From Varroa destructor (Eukaryota; Arthropoda; Arachnida; Mesostigmata; Varroidae), in the NCBI RefSeq assembly GCF_002443255.2, contig NW_019211455.1, positions 48,915,489 to 48,979,488 of the forward strand: a stretch of 64,000 bases of DNA, in the 5' to 3' direction. Both the position numbers and the translations under genes were made by a program. The notes beneath the pieces are model-generated. The model was not told where the DNA came from. It saw nothing but the letters and a program-made list of their open reading frames with translations, and did no database searches. The number at the start of each line of letters is the position of its first letter. Positions within the stretch are counted from its first letter, which is position 1. Shown here in pieces: positions 1-12,390 of this stretch.

Positions 1-154
1 GCCATGTTCGGCAGAGCCAATAAGGCCATTTGACAGACCAATATCTTATATTTCCATGTTCTTGCCATCTAAGTTTTATATTTATATTTTAATTCAATCC
101 ATCATGAACCTAGCTTTTGTTGATGGTATAGGCTAGGGATGATTACTAAAACTG

Positions 155-406
155 TTATAACTTTTTTTCGAAACCTCTATTAAAGCTTGGCATACCCGGT
201 TTTCTAAGAGGTTGAGGTTTCAAGTAGTGAGGTATCGATTGGTCATTGTTGACCGACTTCGAAATTCCAACTTCGATAGTCGAGGATGCGATCGGTTTTG
301 AAGTATGATATCCGCCGAGTTTTGATTGGACTTCCGGAGCACTTAACAAGCGAATTACTTCGTGAGTTGTCCGGCGAGCCTTTATCTCGCCAAAGATTTG
401 GAACAT
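155..406 (-). CDS. Small ORF of unknown function, divergent from the collagen gene (doubtful)
   Basis: This 83-codon frame starts at an ATG at 406 (A at -3) with an in-frame TAA seven codons upstream, and ends at a TAA at 155-157. The product is basic and hydrophilic, with no membrane segment or motif I recognise (for example HEVIRLLSAPEVQSKLGGYH near residues 15-34). It faces away from the collagen gene with about 1.1 kb between the starts. It could be a first exon or small protein of a divergent gene. A frame of this length is expected by chance many times in this window, so I treat it only as a candidate. A longer overlapping frame (243-707, minus strand) competes for the same bases and is also unrecognised. 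Confidence 0.18.
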   Translation of the reverse strand: MFQIFGEIKARRTTHEVIRLLSAPEVQSKLGGYHTSKPIASSTIEVGISKSVNNDQSIPHYLKPQPLRKPGMPSFNRGFEKKL

Positions 407-1340
407 AGTGTATGTAGACGGTAATTATGCCACACACCTTGGCGCATCTCTCAAAGGACACAACAAAGTAATGAAAAATCTGATAAACGACAAGCAAAAT
501 CGAATGTAGCTGTTTCCTCCTACCCACTGTCGAATCGTGAACCGCTCGATAATCTAGATCTCGCATTAGTACCGTTTTGATTATGCGCGTTTTTTCGAGC
601 AACACAAATAGAATATTTCTCACATACCTTGTGGTCAGTATAAACTTCATAATAGTAAAAAAACCATTAAATAAACAGGAAATTGCTTTAAATATATATA
701 ACACCATCTATTAAGTTGGATGCTCACGCTAAGATCTGACCGAGTGTAGAAGTTCTTATATTTAGTAAAAGTTCAATTAAGTCTCAAGGTGTTTTTATTT
801 CAGCAACTGCTTTCACAAGTCTAAGTTTCTATCAGATGGTATTTCTTCAGTTAAGAATTACGACTGCAAATTGTTACCCACACCGCGACATTACGTACCC
901 TCTCCCACAAATTTTCCTCCTCTCCACACGGTGCGAGCCGGACTCCAGTCGTGTTTGAACTTCCGTGGCGGGAGCCTTACCCCAAGTGTTTCCTATGGAC
1001 GAAACGGCGTGCTTGTGGCAAACACCCAGTGCACCATGTAGGCGCTACCCCGCAGATGCATCTTGTTACATAGGCGACTCCATACCTTAGTTCCTCGGAT
1101 ACTGTGTTGTGCATATACGCATGCGTATATGTAGAGTGATATCGTGCGGCTCTGAAAAAACCATTGTGCTAGCGAACTTCCATTATTATCCTAACCGGGT
1201 AAAGTGTGACAAGTTTGAGAAGAAGCTTGACGTGCGGTGCCTTGTGTGTGAAAAGCAGGAGAAAAGTGTCTGAGGTGAGTTAGAAGCGTGTTTACTGTCC
1301 AGTGAGTGCTGGTTGACCAGAGAGATTGTTTCTTCGTTGC
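407..1340 (+). other. Upstream region and probable 5' UTR of the collagen gene
   Basis: No gene is recognised. The stretch at about 890-1060 is more GC-rich than its surroundings and may be promoter-proximal. A donor-like GAG|GTGAGT occurs at 1272-1280, but no convincing acceptor lies between it and the start codon, so I do not call a 5' UTR intron. The 20-bp palindrome at 1112-1131 is listed separately. Confidence 0.4.
1112..1131. promoter_or_regulatory. Perfect 20-bp palindrome upstream of the collagen gene
   Basis: CATATACGCA is followed directly by its reverse complement TGCGTATATG, with no spacer. It lies about 370 bp before the start codon, in the likely promoter or distal 5' UTR. The arms carry TATA-like ATATA cores and a central GCATGC. 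It could be a dimeric transcription-factor site or chance. No clear TATA-plus-initiator arrangement was found around it. Confidence 0.35.
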
Positions 1341-1352
1341 ATGACGGCATAA
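1341..1352 (+). promoter_or_regulatory. Four-codon upstream ORF (Met-Thr-Ala-stop) in the probable 5' UTR
   Basis: ATGACGGCATAA lies 148 bases before the main ATG and is in the same frame, ending at the TAA that closes the frame upstream. If the transcript starts 5' of it, a scanning ribosome would meet it first. The main protein also begins Met-Thr-Ala, with different third bases. The transcription start is unknown, so a regulatory role is inference. Confidence 0.4.
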
Positions 1353-1499
1353 CACAAAGGACTACATACGCCCTTGGATAGGTACAAGAAATTGTGCTCG
1401 GTCGGTAACAACGACAGAAAGCGATCTTCAAGAAGTCCTATTCATAAACGGAGCACTAATCGTGTATATAACGGGAGCGCGCGAACTCTTTCGCGCGTT

Positions 1500-1917
1500 A
1501 TGACCGCCCTTGTGAAACAGGCGGCGTACACCGCCTTGACAGCGCCGGCTTCTCGATCTCGGCGGCTGCTGTGGTTCGCGATAATTGTCAATTTCGCGCT
1601 CGTCGTCGGATGTATAGTTCGACTCTACCAGCAGCATATGGAATTGCACCGACTACGCGACGCCGTTGGCTCTTTCTCACTCGAGCAGAACAAGTTAGAT
1701 ACGTTGGCCGTCACGCTATCGAGACGCGCACGTGAAACCCCGACTGGCTGTACGTGTCCCTCTGGCCGACGAGGTAAGCGAGGCTTGAAGGGAGATAGGG
1801 GCGAACTTGGGCCTCCAGGTCCTCCCGGAGAACCTGGCAGACCCGGCTTCCCAGGGGCGATTGGAATCGACGGTCCTAGAGGAGAGCCCGGACCACCAGG
1901 TCCCAAAGGCGATAAAG
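1500..1917 (+). CDS. Type II transmembrane collagen, first coding exon (partial gene)
   Basis: This exon encodes residues 1-139 plus the first base of codon 140. The first in-frame ATG is at 1500, with G at -3 and A at +4; the frame is open upstream only to a TAA at 1350-1352. Residues 1-22 form a short basic cytoplasmic tail ending SRSRR. Residues 23-40 ([18 protein letters not shown]) form one membrane segment with no cleavable-signal look, so the topology is probably type II. Residues 46-73 are a heptad-like stalk (Leu49, Leu52, Val56, Leu61, Leu66, Leu69), the usual trimerisation region of membrane collagens. RRAR at 75-78 fits a minimal furin site. CTCP at 84-87 precedes 17 uninterrupted Gly-X-Y triplets (89-139). 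The exon ends AAAG|GTGAGT in phase 1. Candidate families are MACIT collagens (types XIII/XXIII/XXV, COL-99, CG42342-like) or colmedin/gliomedin. Collagen identity is certain; subfamily is not. Confidence 0.88.
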
Positions 1918-4900
1918 GTGAGTCCCCGAAAATAGCAAATGAAAAATAATAATACAAATGGTTATTTTGTGTCGATATGAAACTTTGATTAGGTTATTCA
2001 TTAGTTGTCTTTAATTGCCAATGTAAAGCTATTGATAAACATTGCTTGCTGAACGGAGGTACGGTTGTCGATATAGATGAGTATCATAGAAGGATATGTA
2101 TGCAGTTTTTTAGAAGTAATTTTACAGCTCGTAATGGGTCTTAATGTTTTGACGCAGCCGTGAATGTTTCTTTTCCTAGAGGAGAGTTCCACTCTGTTTT
2201 TTACCGCCGTATTTGTACATATACAGCTGAAAGTATAGCGTTCTCTCTACGCTCAAAGCATAAGCCTTATTTACCCCAGCTATGACATACGGGCAATTTC
2301 AACGCCTTCAATCTTCAATATAAAGAAAAGGAATCTCAGTGACTGGTTGTGTGGTGCGATTAAATAAAGCACACGTGTTGTGATGTGGACTTCGCGATGA
2401 ATACACTGCTGCTGAATTCATTCGCTCACTAGTTGTCGAGAAGATCGATGGGTCTGCAATGGCAACTTGCTATAATCTAGCTTCGATAGGCGGCTGTCGG
2501 AACACGTGACAACACCTCTATTTAAATCTGAATCAGAGGTAAATACTCATAACGAGTGGTGTTTTTGGTTGAAATTTTTATCCAAGCAAGGCGTACATCA
2601 CAGGCTTATCCATGGCTCTTTTAGTGGTAGTATGGTCATGCTCATGATATATTTCCTTTCGTTAAACGATGCAAACGAGCGGTATTCACGACAGTTCCAC
2701 GTTTCCCTTTGAACGGGACATTTCTTCGGCTATATGTCTGGCTAAATTCGCTCGATGCAACCTTTGTTACTATGGCTTTATCGGAAAATTCGGTAAAACA
2801 ACTTAATTTTTATATGAAAATCACAGATCTGGAACTACAGCATTGCCGGCTTTCAATGGGAAAGTTAAGCACGACCTTAATTTCATGTCGGGGTATAAAT
2901 TGGTCTCTTCGCTTAACCCAATCCTGTGCGGATTATGGGCTGAAATCGAAAAATGTTAGGTTGCTAATAACATCTAAAGAAAAATGAAGCCGATGTTCGG
3001 CCGAGGTACGCCAACTCCTACGCGCATTTCTTGTAATACGCTTCGAAACCTTTTCCATTCCTGCCTGAAGAAGATTTGATCAGTAGTTTCTGAAATGTCA
3101 CTAATTCTATCTTTACAAGTCAGTCAGCGCCTGCAAACCTCAATAGATTTTACGACAGACTCATGAGAGGGTATTGTGTACCAGCCCACTAATTGCAGAT
3201 TGATATCTGTATTTTTCGACCTGTTTGATTGCTTCTGTTAAAGGATTTATATTTTGTAGTTCTCAATTTTATAAAAGTTATTTCAATCTAGCTGAGTCGT
3301 GGGCTGATGACCGGTTGAATTTGTATTGTCTTCCAATACGGACTGAATCATAAAGTTATATATTATAAATGTAGAATTAAATTCTCTATTAAGTTATCGA
3401 ACGAATTTAAGAGGCATACGAAGATTCGGTTTAATACAAGATGTTTGCGCGCATTAAAAGATCACTACGGGACTTAGTAGTAATTACATGCACTATACTT
3501 ATACACCCCTAAGTGGTTTGGTATCGATCGACCTCTGCCCTTTTATTTCAATGGCTTTTTGTGAACCATCATGTCGCAATATTTAACCACAGCCATAGCG
3601 TAACGTTATGACACTCGCGCATCGCACGATGCATCGATGATCGCCTTATGGCGTAACCAGTATCAGTAAGCGTTATTCTCGGCGGAGGGCAAATAACACA
3701 TGAACAAATCGTAAGGGACAAACTACTAAGTGATTAAGTTACGTTGTCCAACGGCTGCCTAAAAATAGAGAAGTAGAATAGAATCGAAACGACCGGCCCA
3801 TCCCGACTAACAGACCCGCTATATAAGCGATACCAACACATTCGGTGCCACGGTGGCTTCTAAACTAACTGCGTGCTTTGATATTTGCGAGGGACATGCG
3901 ATAGATCGATGTAGTCATGATCAATTTAAATTGTTAGGCCGTAGCCGGCAAAGAAAACTATACTGAGACTGAGGTAAATTAATTCCACGAGGTCCTTTAG
4001 GTGATTAAGCGATAATATGCTCGGCTGATATTATATATATATCTACGAAATCTCTCGGGGTGTCTTCATTTTTATTAAGCAATAGATTGAAGATAATGTA
4101 ATGCATTATACGTTGAACGAAATGACCATATCTCAGTGGTGATCTTCTTTTTTTGTAACTCAATGTGAAAATGAATGAATGTCGTTCATTCAGTTAGCAA
4201 GCCCCTCGTTAGGTGACCTCAACTATCGGTTCGTAAACGCTACGTTGAATGTTCTCTGTATGTAATTGATGCTGTACACAAATTTATGATGGCAGTATTC
4301 GACATAGTTACCGATAGAGGCAGCAGTGGCCTGACTCTGTTCGTTCCGCTTGACATATACATGGGTGATTTCAATCATAGACAAAAGGTCGAATGGGTTT
4401 ACAATCAATCCTCTGCGGATGAAGAACTCACGATCGGTGCAGAAATACGAAGAACAACGGCGGCAACTAGGAAAACGCATCATGGGAATTTTAATGAAAA
4501 TTTTCCGCCGGAAAAAGACAAATGTCCCGAGGAAGAGATCGACGCCCGCAAAAACGTCTACGATTTCATCCAAGGGGTAGCAAAAACAACGACGGCTACA
4601 TTCATCGCAGCTATTGTATTAGCACTAGCAACTAAAGGAATCGCAACGAGATTGTGGAACCCTAATGATTGTCGGATCCTGAGATGTACGGTATTTGACT
4701 CAGTGTATTTAGCGAGACGCAAACCTAGCCATCTCGCTAATGTCTGTGTGCTTCCCCTCGCTTAAGTCAGTCCGTTTGTCGGACAAGTACATGTTTCTGA
4801 TAAGCTGCCATGCTTTGAATGGTATGACAGCTAATGACGATTGGGTCAGGTCGGAGGGAGACGAAACAACCAAAATCGGGTGTTATCAATGCTGAACGTA

Positions 4901-7900
4901 GCCGTAAAAAGCAACGACATAAAGTGGGTACCCCATTAGAGGTGGATGTGTTTAAGTACAAGCAGTGGAAGCTATGTTTGAGGTCTTAATGGGTTGCTAC
5001 TAATCTGCTAAAATGATAGCAGACAGCAGATTTTGCTGAGAGGCTAGATTGTATTAGTGAGATGCAGGGCTATAATTAGCAAGTAACCGTGTCTCGACAG
5101 AATTTTAGTCCGACAATGATAACGCGAAACATCTTTAGGAGCAATGAAAAGTCGAGGAGATAATACAGAATGAGCCGGAAATTCGGGGGGATCGCTATAT
5201 TGTCCCTCTTCGTTATATGTACGATGACAGTAATAAGTATCTTTCAAGACTGAGCCCAATTAGCAGGTTTTAAGGTGCCTAATGAAGCGGTAGCTATAAT
5301 TCACGCTGACCTTAAGAAAGGTGTAAGGATATATTCGTAGCTATTTAACGACAGTGACATGGTTTAGCGCAAGTGATTGCATACGATAATTATATACACG
5401 GAACGTGACATTCGATCATTCAGCGGAATCAATGGTGCTATTGCAAAAAGGCCTCATCGTAATAATTTGTGCGTAAAGAGAGCTGGTAGAAATTGGTCCT
5501 TACTTGGACCAAAGAGTAATTGTGATTTTTGAAAGTTTCTAGGGAAGACAATTTTCTAATGAAGCAAGTATTTATGACAATTAAAAGGCAACTTTGATTT
5601 CAAAATCAATCTGAGTTTTTCTCCTGTTTACGAACAAAATGGATTTCTAGTTCTTACAAGACAATAGTAAATCTGCCATGAAGTGTACAAGGAAAGGGAG
5701 TCACTGAAGGTATGACTTCTCATCTAGGACGGACTCTATCAAAATATTATTGAACAGAGAAAAAATTTGTTATATATAATATGTTTCATGACAACTTGGC
5801 GGAGGTGAAGCTTCGACGAAAAAATAGTTTTCCATTACGCAGTTCCTATGCGCACAATATTATTATTCAATCATGATAGACATTATCATTAAAACGGAGT
5901 GAGTAACCATTAAACGGCCGTAATCTACTTACGTACAAAAGTATCATGAAATCACATTATTATCAGTAAAGCTAGTAATTTCGCTCATTGGTGCCGACGT
6001 TGCTGGGGCTTCTGATGTCTGACTAAATAGGCGTCGGTTGCAGTTCCTCCGCTTTAATGGCCGCCAACGGTTCGTGGCTATGACGATGTAAAATCCGTCG
6101 TGACTTCGTTGATGTCTGCCAGCTGTAAGAGACAAGTTGGCTTCTGACCATCGGGGGGTCAGGTCTCGTCTGCGTACGAACGAGACTTCCCGCATCCTTT
6201 GGTCCGTAGTCGGCGTATTCGACATACTATAATAACTTAGCTGAATGATCCTGGTCTTCGTAAAATACCATTTTCGTCTAATGGTCAACCTTAGCAATAC
6301 ACGGGAGGAAAGCCGCAGGAGATAGTATGTATTTATTTACGAGTACCAGCTTGTTTGCGGCAACGTTGAGCTGGTGTTGGCAAATGCCGGAGAGAGTGAA
6401 GTTAGTTAGCAGCCAGAACATAACAAGGTAAGGCCATCACCTGACTTTACTAGGGCTAAAGCCAATCAGCTGGTGAGTTGCCTACTGAATTAGCTGTTGG
6501 ACGGATAATGGTAACGGCTGTGTCTTTCTCGACGGCCTTTTATGCCTATTTCTCAATAGGCCTGTTTGATTTGCTGCTTTTGTTTTTCAACTAGAATACA
6601 CACGCCCTTTCTTTGTTCCTCTCTCTCTTCCCTTTCTTTTATTGTCGCGTCGGGCAGGAGTACGCAGTTCACACATGAAATTTGTAAGGAGTTTCGATAG
6701 TGCAAAAACGTTCTATTTCTATATTGTTTTGTTTGTCGATTAATGCTGTTACTATGATAGATCGTTAAACGTAAATTGCAGTAACAGCAGATAGTAACTT
6801 CATTCGACTAATTGGAATAGAGAAGAGGTAGCAACGATGGGTAAAAAAACCTATGCATCCTATTCAAAATGATGTGACCCCGGTTGCATCATGTTAAAGA
6901 TGTGAGCTTATTGCAACTACTTACTAATGGTAACTTAGTAATGTTGCATTTGAACGAACATTTCTAGCGTATTGCGCTAGAGAAAGATAGAAATATTCGA
7001 AAAAAGTAACGCTGAAAAAAAATAGCTTATTTCGGTAATTTTGTACCACAATTTAATGAAAACCGGCGTTTCAATAAAGGTCTAAAAATAATCATTGATT
7101 ATAGAAAGCCACACTTAGGCACTTGAATTGGCTAAAATAGACTTCATAGATTCCGGTTCATACTTAGCTTTGGCAACTTGAGCGCACCTTAATTCACTAA
7201 ATAATTCTATCTCTGTCGCTTTTCCTGATAACGCAATGCAGTTTTATATCATATACAATACGTTTTCGATGACAATTTCTAAGCAGCTTGTTTCCCGTAT
7301 GCTATACCCTATAAAAAGGGCGGATGTTAACTAACACTCCTACCGGACAGACGCGTAAAGCATGCCAAAATTTAGAAGGTCTCATCGGTAGGTTTTTGTT
7401 ATTTTTTGTCCATAAAGTTCGTATAGTCGAAACCCGACAACGCAACGAAAAGACGCTGCATGTGAAGTTAGCATGACGCTAGTCGCGGCCTCTGAAATCG
7501 TTTGTTCATTTGTTTTCGTTCTCAAAAACAAGCACGACTTTGTTCTCGCTGCTTCTGCGATTTCGCGTCTCTCTTCCATAGATTTTTTTTATCTCGTCTG
7601 CGTTCGGTTCCGTTTATGTCGCGTCAGAGAGAAATATGTTTTCGGCTTGTCTCTGTTATTGCTACTAGTATTATTGGACGGGTTTCCATGGGTCTTAGGT
7701 CTGTTGTTCACCGTCGAAACGTTAGTAGTTCCTTTTTTTTTCCGTCGTCATTCAATAACTGTTCCAATGCGCTAATCTCGATCTGACGCTCTGGCTGACC
7801 GTTGTTCTATATTTGGCGTTGGCCTACAACGAGCAGCTCTGTTGTTGGGAACGGATGCGACCGTGAAGATTTTATTTCGTGTCAAATTCAATTGTTGTGG

Positions 7901-9609
7901 ACAAGGCGGTCGTCAATCGCGCATTCACCCGCAGGCGTCTCCGTGTATGATGACTGGTCGTCCCATACAACCATCAGATACACCGATTGCTCTGATTAAC
8001 TACTATCTTTTTGTATGTACAGTAAAGGTTGGACATCACTAAACCGGCATTTTTGTCCTCGTGCGTAGAATCTGATATGATCAAACACAAGGGACACCTT
8101 CTGGACCTCGGGGAGCGCCTCAGCAGCCGATACTATTTTGGGACGTGGATGAGACACGATGACGCAGCCCAGTCAGACGCGAAGTAACGCAACCTCGGCA
8201 TTATATACGCCAATGAGACACGGAGGCATTAAGCACAACCTTAACGACTGTTGTTTCACACCTTGTCAAATTAGCGGCCTCCCATATGGGGCGTCGCTCC
8301 TACGTTGCGGACGAGCTGCTAATCCAACCTGTACCGACCCGGCTAAGACAGATTACATTATACATAGAATATATTTGTAGTGAACCGTCTAATAGCACAG
8401 TGGGCTTTCTTTGAAGCTATACAACTGCTGAAAGGTCTCGTAAGTATGCATCTCCCGTAACTTCGTGCGAAGGGCTGGCTACAATCCAAGAAGGAGGGTC
8501 TCGACATCTTCATCAATACTTCTACTGAATCAGTCAGACCTCAACCGGTGGCAACAGAAAAAGGAAATAACTGGCGCTTACCGGCAAGTATATAATGTAG
8601 ATTGTATCAGCTACGATCTTATTTGTGGCTGTACTTACAGCCTCGCGTGGATAACGAATATTAAAAATAATTTACAGCAAAAGTGGCTGTTTACGTTAAA
8701 ACATGTTGGTATTCCGTAATGTGAGCATTCGGCTAAGCGTGTTTTGTTGTATATGCGCGAGATCGTACTTTTAAGTTAATTTAATTAAGACTAAATAGTG
8801 ATAATGGTCTATTGATATATGGGAGGGTTAGTCGAATTACCAGGTTCTCACCTGAAAGATGAGCTTTGCCTTCACAAAAATGGGCCTATGATTGATTTCT
8901 TTTGCCGACATTATTTTCCTCTTTGATTTGGCATTTTGAATAGCACAGAATGCTATGTTGGCGACGACAAGGGTGCACCATGTATGCCTACTAGATTTTT
9001 TCACCAAGCCTCGTCCGCTACATCAAATGTCACCACCTAACCTCTAGGGGTATAGTCGAGTATAAAAAAAACTCTCTACTCGTATACCGAACATATAGAG
9101 GACACTGTGGTACAGTGGAAAAGAAGTTCGTTGCGATTTTTTCCAACGAATACGACAACTCTCGTCTACAATTCCTGTCTCGTGTGCCCCTGCAGAAGTG
9201 TCTGTTTGACCTAATAAATCCCAGAGGACAGTTCACATGTGGAGCAAGGGGCGCCAGCTACAACCCGCAAGCGTAGAAAAGAATTAGAGCTAAGCATATG
9301 GAGCAATCTATGAGTTAGAAGGGGTGGGGTTGGCTGTATGGGCCTAACGAGGTAGTATTACACAGTGCCCTGAGTGCCCTCTGGCTGAAAGTCGGCCATC
9401 GTCCAGCAGACCTGGTCCTGAGTCTCGACCATCCCTCTGTGCAGTAACCTCTACACATGTTGCTCCAAATCGCCTTTCGCGTCTGCACGTTTTCGATTGA
9501 TAGCAGTGGTAGTACAACGATACGCGTTCTTTGACAACCAGGGGATATAACAGAAATAGAACCCCATTGCAGCGGGGCAGCCGCAAAGTACGCTGTTAGC
9601 AATGTCACC

Positions 9610-9626
9610 ATATATATATATATATA
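9610..9626. repeat. (TA)n microsatellite, about 17 bp
   Basis: An uninterrupted TA run flanked by CACC and CCTT. It is one of several short TA arrays in the intron. Confidence 0.9.
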
Positions 9627-12328
9627 CCTTTCATATAGGTACAGCCGTATACTTAGCGGGCAGACAGTAAGGAGGCCAGCTCCGCGAGACAAGAGTTAGT
9701 GGCCGTGGTGCGCTGGTGTATCTTTTTGTACTTTTGCTGTTAGGCTTCGCTTGTCAGGCATCAGAAGGCAACGGCAAAAGAAACCCGTTGGAAGATGGCC
9801 TTGCTCTGTTCTTCGTTCGGGTTCCTGTCTTAGCAAAAATGAACGGGTTTTGGGGCTTTGGAGCAGCGAATGGGCAAGATCTCTGTACAGGAATTACGGT
9901 GGTACTTCATTTTGTCGTGGGAGGGATAAATGAACAGGAATAGACCGAGAACGGTCGACCAAGGAGCGGCTAGAGGCCACGTTTCGAGAAACATGCCTTT
10001 TCCGTTTGTGGCCGCCAACGACCTCCATGAAAGGCTGGCAACTTGTGTATGTAGCTCTCGTTCCCACTCTTTCTCCGTCTCTCCGAAACGACGACAACAA
10101 TAATAACGACAATGGTAATGCTCCTCTCTTGTCAACAATCGCCAACAGGGGCTTCGTTAGGACTGGCCAAAGCAATTCAAGAAGGAAAGTCTAACGAATA
10201 CAAGAGCACGTACATTCCAAGTTCTCTTCCACCTCCCACCCTCACACTGCCCTCTTTTGTGTCTTCGAAGCTCCTCTCCAATTTTTCACCATTTTGCGCA
10301 GCCTGACCGCCATCACCAACTTCTTCGTCTCGTTCGGCGGATGCTTGTTCTTTCTCTTCCCAGGAACTCTGTCTACATACATTTATGTCTTAATCCCCGT
10401 ACTGTTACGCGTAAATTGTCAGCATTGTGGGCTACGATGTCAAATAAAAGTGAGAAGAAACGGTGTTCGTATTCGTAGAATGGTTATGAAGGCGCAAAAA
10501 ATAAGGACTACATACTGCGATAATTATACGATAGAATGAACGTGAAAAGTTTGGGTAATAGAAGAAACGAGATGACTAGCGTGCCTTGATAAGGCTCACC
10601 GGCTACGAGGTACGACATTGTATTTATTCATTGTGGATGGTAGAAATAGCGCCGACGTTCTGACGGTGCTGTTTTTCGACCACGATCTGTATTTTGTTGT
10701 ACTAGTAGTATCCAGGATTATAGCAGCTAAACAATCGTCTCCGAAAGAAATGTTCAGTCTTGAGGATTCGAGCGACACTGCATATCTATTTAGCAACGTC
10801 TACTGTGTTGGTGTACATGCAGTCCTATGCATATTAGGTTGTTTGATGCTCGACAAGGCTTTGCTGCGCCATGCTGGCAGGACTATACTTTATTTGCCCG
10901 CTTTTCATTTACTTTTCGCCCCCGCTCTATTCCACTTCCCCTAGTCATGCCCGTTTCCAAAAGTGTCGGACACTGCTTGCTACTGCTGCTGGTATTCACT
11001 ATAGGATCGAGAATCTTTTGATTCTCCGAATTTCCGATTGAGATAGCTATGGAATACACGGCGGGAGCAGACGAAGCAAGGGATGACTACATCGTACCCT
11101 ACCGTACATAATAGTAATACGACATGTTGTATTCGTATAGTCCATAGCCAGCCGCATCGATGTCCATCCATTGTTATGTCGATTTTCGTTTGCGAAAGTT
11201 AGAATTTATTCTATGTTTCTGCATGCTCTACCCTTGCCAATCACGTTTCCTCGAGCGCCCTATTACTTTTTTTTCGTTTACAACACGACATTACGCTACT
11301 TGTGGCATAAGTCATGTACGGTGACGGCCAAGCCGCAGGCCCAGCCGGAACAGAGCCTTGTTCCACTTGTGGAAACAGGCTCGGATGGCGAATTTGGCTG
11401 CGGTTTCGCGTCACGTTTCGAACGGAAAAGCTTACGCTGCCGCCGAGATATTCATGTTTTTCCTTGTACACGCTCCTTGTATATCTCCTTGTCTTAACAT
11501 ATACAATCTTTACCCGCGTTCCATGTTTCTTAGTCAGATAGCTTGCTACCTTCGTGAATTGGTGCACGTTATACTGACATTCGGTGAGTGACAGGGAATC
11601 CTTGTTTTTTAGATATTCTACTTTTGCTGTGGCGCCCTCTGGGGTCCAGATTGCTTACCCTATTGTCGTGGCTGTGTTCAAAATATAGTTGTACATACTC
11701 AGAATATGGACGCCAAAAGAATCTTAGGACGCATGCATACACACATCACACCCACGTTTACAGAACAATACAGAAATTCCAGAGGAAACGTATTTCATCT
11801 TCTGTAAACATTATTACGCAGTATCATGTGCTTTTACCACGTAACACGTCTTTGGAACTGAGTCATACCGTCGGGGGGGGGCTGAGACAATGACCGCAAT
11901 ATTAGAGGATGTAGTTTAGAAAAACGTGGAGATACGCAAATATTAATTCTTATGCAAATGATTCATATGTGCTACTGAAATTTTGTTCTAGGCCGATTTG
12001 GAACAACTTTGTTTGTACTATTGAATACACAACATACGTAAAAGTTATGGCACCGTTGCTTGCTTCTGGGTTCACTGTTAATGATGTTGAAAAAGATCAC
12101 TACGAGGATGAAATCATACCTAACTATTTAAGTTTATTTTAATTTACGCGCGACCTCACAAAAACTTAATCTGTGTTGTACGGATATCTCTTTTTTAATG
12201 GCTTGAAATGGCCGGCTTAAGCCGCGCCGTGGGAGAAGTGACTAGACTGAACATGCTTTGGCGTATATTGTTTGACACTATGTATGTATGCATGTTTATT
12301 GTAACGCAAAAAGTGCATGTTTTTTTTT

Positions 12329-12348
12329 CTTTCTTTCTTTCTTTCTTT
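12329..12348. repeat. (CTTT)5 microsatellite after a T tract
   Basis: Five perfect CTTT units follow a poly-T run, making a polypyrimidine tract on the + strand about 47 kb upstream of the splice acceptor. No nearby exon is visible. Confidence 0.95.
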
Positions 12349-12374
12349 GGTGTGGTTATATCATTTCAATATTG

Positions 12375-12390
12375 TCCCGCTGCAGCGGGA
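12375..12390. repeat. Perfect 16-bp GC-rich palindrome
   Basis: TCCCGCTG is followed by CAGCGGGA with no spacer. With one bulged A the arms extend to TTG and CAA, so the stem could reach about 11 bp per side. A GC-rich perfect palindrome is unusual in this AT-rich intron; it may be a dimeric protein-binding site. Confidence 0.85.

Noticed and set aside
1374..1499. Upstream extension of the collagen frame from a TTG at 1374
   Set aside because: It has no ATG; the first in-frame ATG is at 1500 with good context, so this stretch is treated as 5' UTR.
1625..1957. Minus-strand Pro/Gly-rich open frame
   Set aside because: It is the antisense shadow of the Gly-X-Y coding exon; Gly and Pro codons read as Pro and Gly on the other strand.
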